Shown piece by piece: positions 36,989 through 47,792 of a stretch of DNA of 64,000 nucleotides. The notes below the pieces were generated by a model, which saw nothing but the letters and a program-made list of their open reading frames with translations, was not told the DNA's origin and made no database searches. Origin of the DNA: an uncultured Bacteroidales bacterium (lineage in GTDB: Bacteria > Bacteroidota > Bacteroidia > Bacteroidales > UBA932). A program made the translations under genes and the position numbers. The stretch covers positions 1 to 64,000 of the forward strand of contig CAJOCS010000003.1 of assembly GCA_905233655.1 (NCBI GenBank). Reading direction: 5' to 3'. Position 1 is the stretch's first letter. Every line of letters starts with the position of its first letter.

Positions 36989-39900
36989 TTAGTTGAACAG
37001 GTATTTGAGGCCGATGGAGGCGTACCAGCACTGGCCGAGAGAGTGGTAAGGGACGAAGGTCTGGAGGTTACCGTCAACGGCCTTCGGAGTAGAGAAGGTG
37101 GCATAACCTTCGCCATCTACGCCCTCGAACTTGAGGATACGGGGATCTGCACCGAGAGCGGGATTCAGGTACTTGGAAACACCCCAGCTGGAGTTGAAGA
37201 GGTTAAGGACATTCTTGATATCGAAACCGAGCTGGAGAATGTTGGTGGTGTTGCCAGCACGGACCTTGAAGTCGTGCTTGTAGCTGATGTCGAAGCGGTG
37301 CACCCAGGGGCTGTAGAGGCTGTAGGGCTCTGCGTATTCACCCTGATGGGCGGAGAGGTAAGGGCTTGCGTGGACATAGTCCATGAAGCGGTCTGCGTCG
37401 TCCTGGGAGACGAAGCGGAACTCGTTGGCTGCTACCTGAGCGTCGGTGGGGATATAGAGGGCGTCGTAGTTGTAACCGTCGCCGTTCATATCGTTGGACA
37501 TCATGTAGGAGTAGTTGTAACCGCCCCTCCAGGTCTCATAGATGAGGCTGAAGTGGTTGCCGGCGCCGTCGTTGTGGGAAAGGGAAGCCACCACACGGTC
37601 CGGAGTCACATACTGGGAATTGTGCAGCTTGATGTAGTTCGGGCCCTCGGAAGTGGGAACATAGGTGAAGGCCGATTCAGCAGCGCTGCCGGGCATACCG
37701 GTGATTTCCTTGTTCACGGTGTGAGTGTAGGCGACCATGAGGTTCAGGCCGTCGATGGGCTCAGCATTGAGGGTGAGGTTGCCGGACCAGCCGTAACCTT
37801 CGCTGGTGTTCTCAAGCACGAATGCGGCGGTATTGGTACGGTAGTTGGCAGGATAGATGGGACGGTTGTCGACACCGTTGAAGCGGGCGAAACCGGACAC
37901 ATCCATCATGCTCCAGTCGGAGATGGAAACCGCATTGATGGTCTTGTTGAAGATTCCTTCAGCAGTGATGCTGAGAGGGAAGCTGGTGGGGAAGCTGTAG
38001 TCGAAAGCGATGGAAGTCTTCCAGACCTGAGGCATCTTGAAGTTGGGATCCACTGCGCTGATGGTGGAAGGAACGGTGCCGTCGGCGGGAGTCACGCTCT
38101 GGGGATAACCCATGCCGATGAGCTTCTGGTAGAGAGCGTCGATGGTGGCCTTGCCGTTGGCGTCGGTCACGAGACCGCCGGCGAACTGGCTCATGTCGAT
38201 GAAGCGGTCACCCTTGGCGTTGGTGGTGTAGGTTCCGGTGTAGTTTTCGAAACCGCTCACGGGAATGTCCTTGGTGCCGTCGTAGATCTTCTTGGTGCCG
38301 CTCAGCTGAGCCTGATACTGGACCAGACCGCCGTTGGTGGGCATGTTGGTGAAGAAAACGAGGGGCAGACGGCCGGAGAACAGGCCGGTACCGCCACGGA
38401 CCTTCAGGCTCTTGTCGCCGAACACGTCATAGCTGAAGCCGACGCGGGGAGAAATGGTGAGCTTGGAGGTGGGCCACTTGCCGGTGTCGATGTGAGTCTC
38501 CTGGAAGTTGTACTTCTTCGGATAGTAGGAAAGGCCGAGGATACCGCTGCTCTGGGTAGCGTCCACATTGCCGTTGGCGTCACGGACAAGCACGCCGTTG
38601 GTCATAAGGTCGCTGTTGTCGAAGAACAGGCCGTCCAGACGGACGCCGTAGGTGAGCTTGAAGTTGTCGGTGACACTCCATTCGTCCTGGGCATAGAAGC
38701 CGGCCTTGTAGAACTGTACGCGGGCAGCAGGGGTCTTTTCGCCGTCGTAACCGTAGGTGAGACACACCACCTGGGGAGCTGCGCCGGTGAGGAAGTCGTT
38801 CAGGCTGCTGTAGCGATAGTAACCGGTACCGTTACGCATGTACTGGTTGTCGGCCATCTGATATTCGAAGTTCAGACCGGCGGTGAACTTGTGGGAACCA
38901 AGGTAATAGGTGATGTCGTCCCTCACGTTGGCAACGGTGTTGTGAACGGCGTTATTCCAGGTGAAGAGCTCGTAACCGAGGGCCATGTAGTTGTCGGCGC
39001 CTTCGTCATCGAGGATGTCGATGAAGGGGAACTCCTCGGAGCCGGTGCCACGGATATCGTCAAGCTTGGAGTAGGTTGCAAGGAACTGGTTGGAGAGGTT
39101 GTCCGAGAGACGGCTGTTGAGGTCGACTGAAACGGTGCTCACCAGGTTCTGCATGGAATACATGGAGTTGGCGAAGGACATGGAGTACTGCGACATACGG
39201 GCATTGGGCATACGTGTGCCGCCGTCCATGGAAGTGGCGTTGGGAGAGCTCCACTTGTTGTTCAGGGTGTAGTTGTAACGGACTGCAAGGTGGTTGGCAG
39301 AGTTGATGTTCCAGTCCAGGCGGGCGAGGAGCTTGGTGTTGTCCTCGTCGGCGGGGAAGGAAGTCCAGGAACCGGTGTTGTAGCCGTAGTTCTGTGCAAC
39401 GAAATTGGAAACGGTCTCAAGGTCGGTCAGGGTGGTGCGGGACAGATACTTGTCTGCGTCGGCAACACCGTCCTCGGAGCCCTTCCAGCGGTTGGCGATG
39501 GTAGGGATCTTAGAATACTCGGCATTGACGAAGAAGAAGAGTTTGTTCTTCACGATGGGGCCGCCGAGGGTGAAACCGTAGGTGGTCTTGCGGTCGATGT
39601 CACGGGCTCCGTTGATGGTCTCGCCTTCAACTGCGTCACCTCTCATGTTCTCATTCTGATGATAGACATAAGCGGTTCCGCGGAAGGTGTTGGTACCGGA
39701 CTTGGTGATTGCGTTAACGCCGCCGCCGATGAAGTTGGTCTGGCGCACGTCGAACGGGGAAATCACAACCTGGAGCTCTTCGATGGCGTCGATGGAAATA
39801 GGATTGCCGCCGCCGGGAAGGTTGGAGCTCAGACCGAAGTTGTTGTTGAAGTTTGCACCGTCGACGGTGAAGTTCGCAAGACGTCCGTCGCTGCCGGCGA

Positions 39901-40414
39901 AGCTCATGCCGTTACCGCCGTAGGGGGAAAGACGGGTGACGTCGGAGATGGAGCGGTTCACAGTGGGGATTGCCTGGATCTGGGCGCCGGTGATGTTGGT
40001 TGCGGCACCGGTCTTCTCCACATTGAACTTGGAAGAGGGAGAAGCGATGACCACTGTGCCTTCAAGCATCTCGGTGGACTCGTTGATCTGGGCGTTGAGA
40101 CTGAAGGTCTCGGCCAGCTGGAGGGTCACTCCGGTGTAGTCAACTTCCTGATAGCCAAGGCAGGAAACATTGACCGTGTAGGGACCGCCGGTACGCATAC
40201 CCTGAATGGTATAACGACCGTCGGCGTTGGTGATAGCGCCATAGACGGTGCCGGAAGGCTCATGCTGAGCCAGGATGGCAGCGCCGATGACCGGTTCGCC
40301 GTTCTGGTCGACCACGCGGCCGGAAAGAGCCGATGTGGTCACCTGAGCAAAGGCGAGAGTGCCCGCAAACATAGTAATGAATGCGAGCAAAAGGCTTTTG
40401 AAAGCGTTTTTCAT
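36989..40414 (-). CDS. TonB-dependent receptor, Oar-like with carboxypeptidase regulatory domain
   Basis: ALSGRVVDQNGEPVIGAAILAQHEPSGTVYGAITNADGRYTIQGM, NRSISDVTRLSPYGGNGMSFAGSDGRLANFTVDGANFNNNFGL. Confidence 0.92.
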   Translation of the reverse strand: MKNAFKSLLLAFITMFAGTLAFAQVTTSALSGRVVDQNGEPVIGAAILAQHEPSGTVYGAITNADGRYTIQGMRTGGPYTVNVSCLGYQEVDYTGVTLQLAETFSLNAQINESTEMLEGTVVIASPSSKFNVEKTGAATNITGAQIQAIPTVNRSISDVTRLSPYGGNGMSFAGSDGRLANFTVDGANFNNNFGLSSNLPGGGNPISIDAIEELQVVISPFDVRQTNFIGGGVNAITKSGTNTFRGTAYVYHQNENMRGDAVEGETINGARDIDRKTTYGFTLGGPIVKNKLFFFVNAEYSKIPTIANRWKGSEDGVADADKYLSRTTLTDLETVSNFVAQNYGYNTGSWTSFPADEDNTKLLARLDWNINSANHLAVRYNYTLNNKWSSPNATSMDGGTRMPNARMSQYSMSFANSMYSMQNLVSTVSVDLNSRLSDNLSNQFLATYSKLDDIRGTGSEEFPFIDILDDEGADNYMALGYELFTWNNAVHNTVANVRDDITYYLGSHKFTAGLNFEYQMADNQYMRNGTGYYRYSSLNDFLTGAAPQVVCLTYGYDGEKTPAARVQFYKAGFYAQDEWSVTDNFKLTYGVRLDGLFFDNSDLMTNGVLVRDANGNVDATQSSGILGLSYYPKKYNFQETHIDTGKWPTSKLTISPRVGFSYDVFGDKSLKVRGGTGLFSGRLPLVFFTNMPTNGGLVQYQAQLSGTKKIYDGTKDIPVSGFENYTGTYTTNAKGDRFIDMSQFAGGLVTDANGKATIDALYQKLIGMGYPQSVTPADGTVPSTISAVDPNFKMPQVWKTSIAFDYSFPTSFPLSITAEGIFNKTINAVSISDWSMMDVSGFARFNGVDNRPIYPANYRTNTAAFVLENTSEGYGWSGNLTLNAEPIDGLNLMVAYTHTVNKEITGMPGSAAESAFTYVPTSEGPNYIKLHNSQYVTPDRVVASLSHNDGAGNHFSLIYETWRGGYNYSYMMSNDMNGDGYNYDALYIPTDAQVAANEFRFVSQDDADRFMDYVHASPYLSAHQGEYAEPYSLYSPWVHRFDISYKHDFKVRAGNTTNILQLGFDIKNVLNLFNSSWGVSKYLNPALGADPRILKFEGVDGEGYATFSTPKAVDGNLQTFVPYHSLGQCWYASIGLKYLFN

Positions 40415-40477
40415 ACGGTTGAGAAAATAAATATTGATACGGTGTTTAATATTTTCCGACGCGAATTTAACACCTTT

Positions 40478-41791
40478 TTATAAATCTTGCAAGAAAATTT
40501 CGCGTACGCGCGAAATACTGTCAAGGGCCTCCCAACCGAAGAAGGTCACTATACGTTTTTCACCCTTCACCAAAACCGCCTTTCTGAAGGGTTTACGCCC
40601 CATATGACCGTATGCTGCAGTGGGTGCGTAAATGGGATTCTTCAGGCCGAAACGTTTTATGATTCCGGCGGGACGGAGGTCCATCACCTGAGGAAGCTTT
40701 TCGGCAATCTCCCCGTCGGTGAGTCCGGAATGGGCCGTACCGTATGTGTTGACATATATACTTACGGGCTCGGCCACGCCGATTGCATAGGACAGCTGGA
40801 CGAGACACTCGTCGGCGACGCCTGCGGCCACGAGGTTCTTTGCCAGGTAGCGGGCGGCGTAAGCGGCGCTGCGGTCGACCTTGGAGGGGTCCTTTCCGGA
40901 GAATGCTCCGCCGCCGTGGGCACCCTTTCCACCGTAGGTGTCAACGATAATCTTGCGGCCGGTGAGGCCGGTATCTCCGTGGGGACCGCCGATAACGAAC
41001 TTGCCGGTGGGGTTCACATGGAGCACGAAATCGTCCTTGAATAGCGCTGCAGTGCGTTCCGGCAGGCTTTCCACCAGGCGGGGGATAAGGATATTCTTGA
41101 CGTCTTCGCGGATTTTCTCCTGCATCGCCCTGTCAACCTTCGACTGGCCGTACTGGGCCACGGCGTCGGCATAGTTCATCCGGCCCAGGCGGGCGGGGAC
41201 GAACTCGTCGTGCTGGGTGCTCAGCACAATCGTGTGGACGCGGAGCGGTTCGTTGGTTTCGCTGCTGTATTCGATGGTGAACTGGCTCTTTGCGTCAGGA
41301 CGGAGATAGGGCATCAGCTCTATTTCGTTGTGACGGATGTCGGACAGGATGCGGAGAATCCTGTGGCTCAGGTACAGGGGAAGGGGCATGTAGTCCTCGG
41401 TGTCACGGCAGGCATAGCCGAACATCATTCCCTGGTCGCCAGCACCCTGCTGCTCTTCCTTGCGCTCGACGCCGCGGTTGATGTCCGGACTCTGCTCGTG
41501 AAGGGCGCTCAGAACGCCGCAGGAGGAAGAGTCGAACTTGTATTCGGCCTTGTTGTAGCCGATGCGTTCGATGGTGTCGCGCACCGTGCCCTGGATATCC
41601 ACGTAGGCTTCGGCCTTGACCTCGCCCATCACCACCACCATTCCGGTGGAGCAGAAGGTTTCACATGCCACCTTAGCCTCGGGGTCCTGACTCAGGAACT
41701 GGTCGAGGATGGAGTCGGAAATCTGGTCGGCGACTTTGTCGGGATGTCCTTCTGACACTGATTCGGAAGTAAAAAGATATGTTTTGGCCAT
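40478..41791 (-). CDS. metK: S-adenosylmethionine synthetase
   Basis: [59 protein letters not shown]. Confidence 0.97.
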   Translation of the reverse strand: MAKTYLFTSESVSEGHPDKVADQISDSILDQFLSQDPEAKVACETFCSTGMVVVMGEVKAEAYVDIQGTVRDTIERIGYNKAEYKFDSSSCGVLSALHEQSPDINRGVERKEEQQGAGDQGMMFGYACRDTEDYMPLPLYLSHRILRILSDIRHNEIELMPYLRPDAKSQFTIEYSSETNEPLRVHTIVLSTQHDEFVPARLGRMNYADAVAQYGQSKVDRAMQEKIREDVKNILIPRLVESLPERTAALFKDDFVLHVNPTGKFVIGGPHGDTGLTGRKIIVDTYGGKGAHGGGAFSGKDPSKVDRSAAYAARYLAKNLVAAGVADECLVQLSYAIGVAEPVSIYVNTYGTAHSGLTDGEIAEKLPQVMDLRPAGIIKRFGLKNPIYAPTAAYGHMGRKPFRKAVLVKGEKRIVTFFGWEALDSISRVREIFLQDL

Positions 41792-41795
41792 AATA

Positions 41796-41830
41796 CAAAA
41801 AAATTAGCCCCTGACATATGCGGAGGCTAA
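41796..41830 (-). terminator. Terminator hairpin between the riboswitch and metK
   Basis: Minus-strand TTAGCCTCC GCATATGTCA GGGGCTAA TTTTTTT, ending about 5 nt before the metK ATG. Confidence 0.75.
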
Positions 41831-41906
41831 AAAACACAAAACACTGATATGAATCATTTTAGCATTTTTTAACGTGGTTGCAAGCCTGAGCCAAATCTCT
41901 CCACAT
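41804..41906 (-). ncRNA. Probable SAM-II-type (long-loop) riboswitch upstream of metK
   Basis: Minus-strand AUGUGG-AGAGAUUUGGCUCAGGCUUGCAA-CCACGU-UAAAAAAUGCUAAA: P1, the GAUUU...UUGCAA loop and downstream GCUAAA as in the SAM-II pseudoknot. It follows a -33/-7 promoter (TTTG-N19-TACCTTTG). Confidence 0.7.
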
Positions 41907-41971
41907 ATTTTTTGGGGCTGCAAAGGTACGCCAAAAAATTCAATTTCCAAATTTTTATGCAAGAATTTTTC

Positions 41972-42427
41972 TCAATACCCGCCTTTTTCCATTTCCCGGC
42001 GCACGTCGCGCTCTTTTATGGTCTGGCGTTTGTCGTATTCGTGCTTGCCTTTCGCCAGGGCTATCACCAGCTTGGCATAGCCGTTCTCGGCAATAAAAAG
42101 CTTCACTGCAACGATTGTGAGGCCCTTCTTTTTGTCTTCGGCCTGGAGGTGGCGGAGCTCCTTTCGGGTAAGGAGCAGACGGCGGTCACGCACGGGTTCG
42201 TGCTGGCCCCAGGAGCCCCAGTGGTAAAGGGCTATGTTCATACCCCTTACGAACAGACTGCCACCGGCAAAGAAACAGTAGGCATCCTGAAGCGACACCT
42301 TTCCCGCACGGATGGATTTGATTTCCGTACCCACGAGCTGGATGCCGGCGGTATAGGTTTCCAGGAACTCGTAATCGAACGAGGCCCTGCGGTTTTTTAT
42401 CTGTATGCTGCTCTTTGCTTTAGGCAT
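41972..42427 (-). CDS. smpB: SsrA-binding protein
   Basis: IKNRRASFDYEFLETYTAGIQLVGTEIKSIRAGKVSLQDAYC, HEPVRDRRLLLTRKEL, KGKHEYDKRQTIKERDVRRE; start moved to MPKAKSS. Confidence 0.96.
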   Translation of the reverse strand: MPKAKSSIQIKNRRASFDYEFLETYTAGIQLVGTEIKSIRAGKVSLQDAYCFFAGGSLFVRGMNIALYHWGSWGQHEPVRDRRLLLTRKELRHLQAEDKKKGLTIVAVKLFIAENGYAKLVIALAKGKHEYDKRQTIKERDVRREMEKGGY

Positions 42428-42465
42428 GGGGTGCAAAGGTAGTGTTTTTTTCTTATTTTTGCTCC

Positions 42466-43266
42466 ATGAACAAGACCGAACTCCTGCCGGACCGCCCCGG
42501 AATACCGCCCATGGCCCCCATGCCCGAAGCGGAAACGATAGACACAGAAGCACTTGCCGATGCATATCGCCGCGGCGAGACAGACCTTCTGTGCGTCGTC
42601 GGCCCCACCGCGTCCGGGAAAACCCGCTACGCAGTGCAGCTTGCCCGCGCAATCGGAAACGCGGAGATCCTATCCGCCGATTCGCGCCAGGTATACCGCG
42701 GGATGGATATCGGCACCGGGAAGGATCTGTGCGAATACGGAGATGTTCCCTACCACCTCATCGACATTGTGCCGGCCGGGGAAAAATTCAATATCTACCA
42801 GTATCAGGCCGCCTTCGCCGAAGCCTATGCCGATGTCCGCCGCCGCGGGGCCGTCCCCATTCTGTGCGGAGGCTCGGGCCTGTATATCGAATCGGCGACC
42901 AGGGCCTACAAGTTCGAGCGCCAGAACGGACTGCCGGACGAGGCCCTGCCCCAAAGACCTTATTATATAGGCACACTCGTGAGCCGGGAGGAAAGGGTTG
43001 CAAGGATAGACCGCCGGCTCGACGAACGCCTGGAGGAGGGGCTGGAGGAAGAAGTGAAAGGGCTTATGGAAAGCGTCCCGGCAGAAGACCTTATCTACTA
43101 TGGCCTGGAATACAAGTTCGTAACGCTGTACCTACTCGGGGAGCTCAGCTTCGAAGATATGAAAATCGCCCTCGGAAATGCCATTCACCAGTTCGCAAAA
43201 CGCCAGATGACCTGGTTCCGCGGCATGGAGCGGGACGGAATCCGCATCCACTGGACCAGACCTTAG
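42466..43266 (+). CDS. miaA: tRNA dimethylallyltransferase (short MiaA-type paralog)
   Basis: LCVVGPTASGKTRYAVQLA, AEILSADSRQVYRGMDIGTGK, CGGSGLYIESA; C-terminal QFAKRQMTWFRGM. -7 box TATTTTTG at 42454-42461. Confidence 0.87.
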   Translation: MNKTELLPDRPGIPPMAPMPEAETIDTEALADAYRRGETDLLCVVGPTASGKTRYAVQLARAIGNAEILSADSRQVYRGMDIGTGKDLCEYGDVPYHLIDIVPAGEKFNIYQYQAAFAEAYADVRRRGAVPILCGGSGLYIESATRAYKFERQNGLPDEALPQRPYYIGTLVSREERVARIDRRLDERLEEGLEEEVKGLMESVPAEDLIYYGLEYKFVTLYLLGELSFEDMKIALGNAIHQFAKRQMTWFRGMERDGIRIHWTRP

Positions 43267-44171
43267 TCCATCGACTGGGTGGTGGCCACCGACATGTACA
43301 TTATGCGGGCGTAGTCGGCGGCGGAAACCGAGGCGAAAAGATAGTCCACAGGGTCTTCGACCTCCCCGTTGTGAAGAATTTCGAAATGCAGGTGCGCGGC
43401 TCCGAACGAGGCATGCATGCCCACTGTTCCAACCTTCTGCCCGCACTTGACTCTGCGGCCGCTCTGAACGCTCACTTCACCCAGAAGGCAATACCTTGTG
43501 ACATAACCGTTTCCGTGGTCGATTTCCACGATATTGCCGAGCCCGCGGCGGGAATTGGTAACGTTCGACACCACACCGTCGGCGGCGGCCAGCACATCCT
43601 GCCCGAGTGGGGCTATCAGGTCGAGCCCGCGATGGTAGAGCTGAAGCCCGGTTACGGGGTTGTGCTTCATCCCCACGGAGGCTCCCACCTGCACGTAGGA
43701 AACATCCATCAACGGCATGCTGAGCGGCGGAATGCTGTCCGGACGCGCCTGCAGGGCCTCGAATATTTCGCGGAACGACTCATCCACACTCCCGGCCATG
43801 AGCATAAGGCTGCCCGTCTTCGACGACGCCGCAGAGAGGTAGAAACTCTCGGAGAGCGAGTCGTTGTCGGCAATGATGTCGACGGCGGTTACGGGATCGA
43901 GCGAAGGGGCGGGTGTTTCGAAGAGATCCATGTAAATCTCGTTGTCGCGCATTTCGAGGGCTTCTATGGCGTCGGCCACGAGCTCTTCCTTGGCAACGAG
44001 TGTGGGATAGAGATTCTTGTAAAGGGTGTTTTCCCTCTGAAGGGCCTTCTCTTCGGCGGTGGAGAAGAAAAGGGCGAAGAGCACATAGAAAAGCACTGAG
44101 AGCGACACCGTCGCCACCAGATAACGGACTATCCCGCCTGCAATCCTGGATGCCTTTGACTGTTCGCTCAT
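43263..44171 (-). CDS. M23 family metallopeptidase
   Basis: [77 protein letters not shown]. Confidence 0.92.
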   Translation of the reverse strand: MSEQSKASRIAGGIVRYLVATVSLSVLFYVLFALFFSTAEEKALQRENTLYKNLYPTLVAKEELVADAIEALEMRDNEIYMDLFETPAPSLDPVTAVDIIADNDSLSESFYLSAASSKTGSLMLMAGSVDESFREIFEALQARPDSIPPLSMPLMDVSYVQVGASVGMKHNPVTGLQLYHRGLDLIAPLGQDVLAAADGVVSNVTNSRRGLGNIVEIDHGNGYVTRYCLLGEVSVQSGRRVKCGQKVGTVGMHASFGAAHLHFEILHNGEVEDPVDYLFASVSAADYARIMYMSVATTQSMD

Positions 44172-45121
44172 TGTCCCTCCGGTTTTCTTACCATTGCCGC
44201 ATAATCCTCAGGCGACAGCGTGAGATCCATGTAGAGAGCCGGATTCACGTAGTCTTTCCTGTAGAGGACCTCATAGTGCAGGTGCGGCCCCGTAATTCGG
44301 CCGCTGCGTCCGCTCAGGCCGATGAAATCGCCCCTGGAGACGTGCTGCCCCACCTCCACCTCGGTGGTACTCAGATGAGCGTAGCGGGTCATGTAGCCGA
44401 AGCCGTGGTCGATTTCGATATGGTTGCCGTAGCCTTTGTGTTCATGTGCCACCTTCACCACCACACCGTCGCCCGTCGCATAGACCGGATTGCCGGGAGG
44501 GCAGGCGAAGTCCATTCCGGTATGACGCTTCCCCACTCCCAGAATGGGGTCCGAACGGTAACCGAAAGGAGAAGACATACGGTAGGTGGAAGGGTCTGTG
44601 TTCATGGGCGCTATAGCCGGAATATGGGCCGCCATGTCGCCGGCGCTGAGCTGAAGCGTCCATACGTCTTCGAACGATTTGGACTGGATGTAGACCCTCT
44701 TTTCAAGGAGGTCCATCCTGCGTCCTACCCCTTCAAGGGCCGTTCCGGCAAGCGCCGCATAACGGTCCTGCCCTCCGAAACCGGAGTTGCGCACTGCCTG
44801 AGGAATCTCGTCCATGCCATAGACCGAACGGTACACCCTGTCGTCGCGGAGTTCCATCAGGCCGAGCATCTCTTCGTAGCGGTCCATACGCGCCTTCATG
44901 CGCTCTACGCGGGAAGCCCAATAGGCGTTCCGGCGTTTCAGGATGGCGGTCTTGGGAAGATCCTGCTCCAGCACATAGACGTGAAGCCACATGAACAGCA
45001 GGAACAGGACCAGCGCTCCGAGGGTTACCCACAGCGCGTTCCAACCCCAGCCGCGGGCCTCCTCCCGGAGCTCCGCAACCAGCGTTTCAGGGTTCAGTAT
45101 GAAGCGTTTTTTCCTGGACAC
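44168..45121 (-). CDS. M23 family metallopeptidase
   Basis: [60 protein letters not shown]; tandem paralog of the neighbour. Confidence 0.93.
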   Translation of the reverse strand: MSRKKRFILNPETLVAELREEARGWGWNALWVTLGALVLFLLFMWLHVYVLEQDLPKTAILKRRNAYWASRVERMKARMDRYEEMLGLMELRDDRVYRSVYGMDEIPQAVRNSGFGGQDRYAALAGTALEGVGRRMDLLEKRVYIQSKSFEDVWTLQLSAGDMAAHIPAIAPMNTDPSTYRMSSPFGYRSDPILGVGKRHTGMDFACPPGNPVYATGDGVVVKVAHEHKGYGNHIEIDHGFGYMTRYAHLSTTEVEVGQHVSRGDFIGLSGRSGRITGPHLHYEVLYRKDYVNPALYMDLTLSPEDYAAMVRKPEGQ

Positions 45122-45181
45122 AGTTTTGCAAAGATAGCGTTTTTTGTGTATTTTTGCGAGTTATACCAAAAACGAAAGGAA

Positions 45182-47789
45182 ATGACTTCAAAAGAAATCA
45201 GACAGAAGTATCTGGAATTCTTTGCCTCCAAGGGACACACCGTGGTGCCGTCGGCCCCGATGGTAATCAAGAACGACCCCACGCTGATGTTCACCAACGC
45301 AGGCATGAACCAGTTCAAGGATATATTCCTTGGGAACAGCGCCCCCAAGTTCCCGAGGGCTGCCGATTCGCAGAAATGCCTTCGCGTGAGCGGCAAGCAC
45401 AACGACCTCGAGGCCGTGGGCCACGACGGCCGTCACCACACCATGTTCGAAATGCTCGGAAACTGGAGCTTCGGCGACTATTTCAAGACCGAAGCCATCG
45501 ACTGGGCGTGGGAGCTTCTGACCGAGGTCTACAAGATTGACCGCACGAAGCTTTACGCCACCGTTTTCGAGGGCAGCGAGGAAGACGGCACCGAACTCGA
45601 CACCGAGGCCCGCGCCGCCTGGCTCAAGCACCTGCCGGAAGACCATGTGCTCACCGGAAACAAGCACGACAATTTCTGGGAAATGGGCGATACCGGCCCC
45701 TGCGGCCCCTGCAGCGAGATTCACATCGACCTTCGCCCGGACGAGGAAATCGCAAAGATTCCCGGAAGCAAACTCGTGAACACCGACAACGACGAGGTCA
45801 TTGAAATCTGGAACCTGGTGTTCATGCAGTACAACCGTCTTGCCGACGGCCACCTGGAGCCGCTCCCCGCTAAGAACATCGACACCGGCATGGGTTTCGA
45901 GCGCCTCTGCATGATTCTCCAGAACAAGAAATCCAATTACGAGACCGACGTGTTCAGCGGCATCATCGGCAAGGTCGGGGAGTTCTCCGGCCACAAGTAT
46001 GCCGAGGGCGGCGACGTCGAGGTTGCAATGCGAGTCATTGCCGACCATATCCGCGCCATTGCCTTCTCCATTGCCGATGGCCAGCTTCCTTCCAACGTGA
46101 AAGCCGGCTATGTGATTCGCCGCATCCTGCGCCGCGCAGTGCGCTACGGTTATACCTTCCTCGGCTTCGGCGAACCCTTCCTCTGCCGCCTGGTTCCCCA
46201 GCTGGTGGAAGACATGGGCGAAGCTTATCCCGAACTCAAGGCTCAGCAGAAGCTCATTGAAAACGTTATCCGCGAAGAGGAAAACGCCTTCCTGCGCACT
46301 CTGGACAAGGGAATCAGGATGCTCGAAGACAATATGGCAAAGAACGCCGCCACGAAGACCGTCTCCGGTGTAGACGCCTTTGTGCTCTACGACACCTACG
46401 GCTTCCCCATCGACCTCACCCAGCTGATTGCGGAAGAAAAAGGACCTGGAGTCCTTCAACGTGGAGCTCGGCAAGCAGAAGGAGCGTGCCCGCAACGCCA
46501 CCGCGAACGAATTCGGCGACTGGACGGAATTCCTTCCCGGCGAATGTGAATTCACCGGTTACGACAGCTTTGAAGAAAGCAATGCACATCTTCTCCGCCA
46601 GAGGACAGTCACACAGAAGAACAAGACCTATTTCCAGCTGGTCTTCGACAAGACCCCCTTCTATGCTGAAATGGGCGGTCAGGTTGGCGACACCGGCTTC
46701 ATCGAGAACAAGACCACCGGAGAAAAGATTCGCATCATCAACACCGTAAAGGAGAACAACCTCACCGTGCACCTGGCCGAGAAATTCCCTTCGGAGCCTT
46801 CCGGGGAATTCATCATGGCAGTGGACCGTGAGCGCCGCCAGAGCATAATGAACAACCACACGGCCACCCATCTCCTTCACCAGGCCCTCCGCGAGACCCT
46901 TGGCACCCATGTGGAGCAGAAGGGTTCCTTCGTGGGCCCCGACTACTTCCGCTTCGACTTCTCCCACTTCCAGAAAGTGACGACGGAGGAGCTGCATGAG
47001 GTGGAAACGCGCGTCAACGAGCTTATCCGTGAAGACCTCGGCCTCGACGAGAAACGGGGAGTTCCCATCGACGAGGCCCGTGCGATGGGAGCCATGGCCC
47101 TGTTCGGCGAAAAGTATGGCGACAAGGTGCGTGTGGTGCGCTTCGGCGAAGGCTCCGTGGAGCTCTGCGGCGGCACCCACACAAGGGCAACCGGCACCAT
47201 CGGCCTGTTCAAGATTACCTCTGAAGGCGCCGTTGCCGCGGGTGTTCGAAGGATCGAAGCTGTGACCGGAAAGGCCGCCATGGATTACATTTATGGAGTC
47301 GAAAGCCTCCTGTACGGCGTCAGGGAACTGTTCAACAATGTCCCCGACCTCACCGGCGCAATCCAGAAGACCCTTGCCGAGAATGCCGATGCACGCAAGC
47401 AGCTCGAAGCCGTCGCAGCCGAAAAAGCCGCGGCTCTCGCCGAAAAACTCTATGCCGACGCCGAAACCGTGAACGGAAAGCGCATCGTGCGCTTCGACCG
47501 CAGCGCAGACCCCCAGCTGGTGCGCAACGTGGCCCTGCTTTTGCAGAAAAAGGCCGAGAACTTCGTGTTCGCCGGAGCATTTGCCTTTGACGGCAAGCCG
47601 AACCTCGTTCTGATGTACTCCTCCGACCTTGTGGCCAAGGGAATGAACGCCGGCAAGGACATCCGTGAAGCCGCGAAGTTCATCCAGGGCGGCGGTGGCG
47701 GACAGCCCGGCCTTGCAACCGCGGGAGGACGTTCCATAGACGGCCTTGCCCAGGCCCTTGTCAAGATGGTTGAGATTGCCTCGGCCTAA
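45182..47789 (+). CDS. alaS: Alanyl-tRNA synthetase, interrupted by a frameshift at about 46432-46450
   Basis: [51 protein letters not shown] in frame 1 to 46549; [22 protein letters not shown]...[20 protein letters not shown] continues in a second frame to 47789. Confidence 0.9.
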
Positions 47790-47792
47790 GCC

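Noticed and set aside
37043-39130. 695-aa plus-strand ORF opposite the Oar-like TonB receptor
   Set aside because: Antisense shadow of a well-supported receptor gene; no recognisable domains.
42405-44099. 564-aa plus-strand ORF over the miaA/M23 junction
   Set aside because: Out of frame with miaA and antisense to M23; no domain content.
43913-45181. N-terminal extension of the alaS ORF (43913 start)
   Set aside because: The upstream part is antisense to the M23 peptidase genes; the true start is MTSKEIRQK at 45182, preceded by a TATTTTTG promoter and AAAGGAA.
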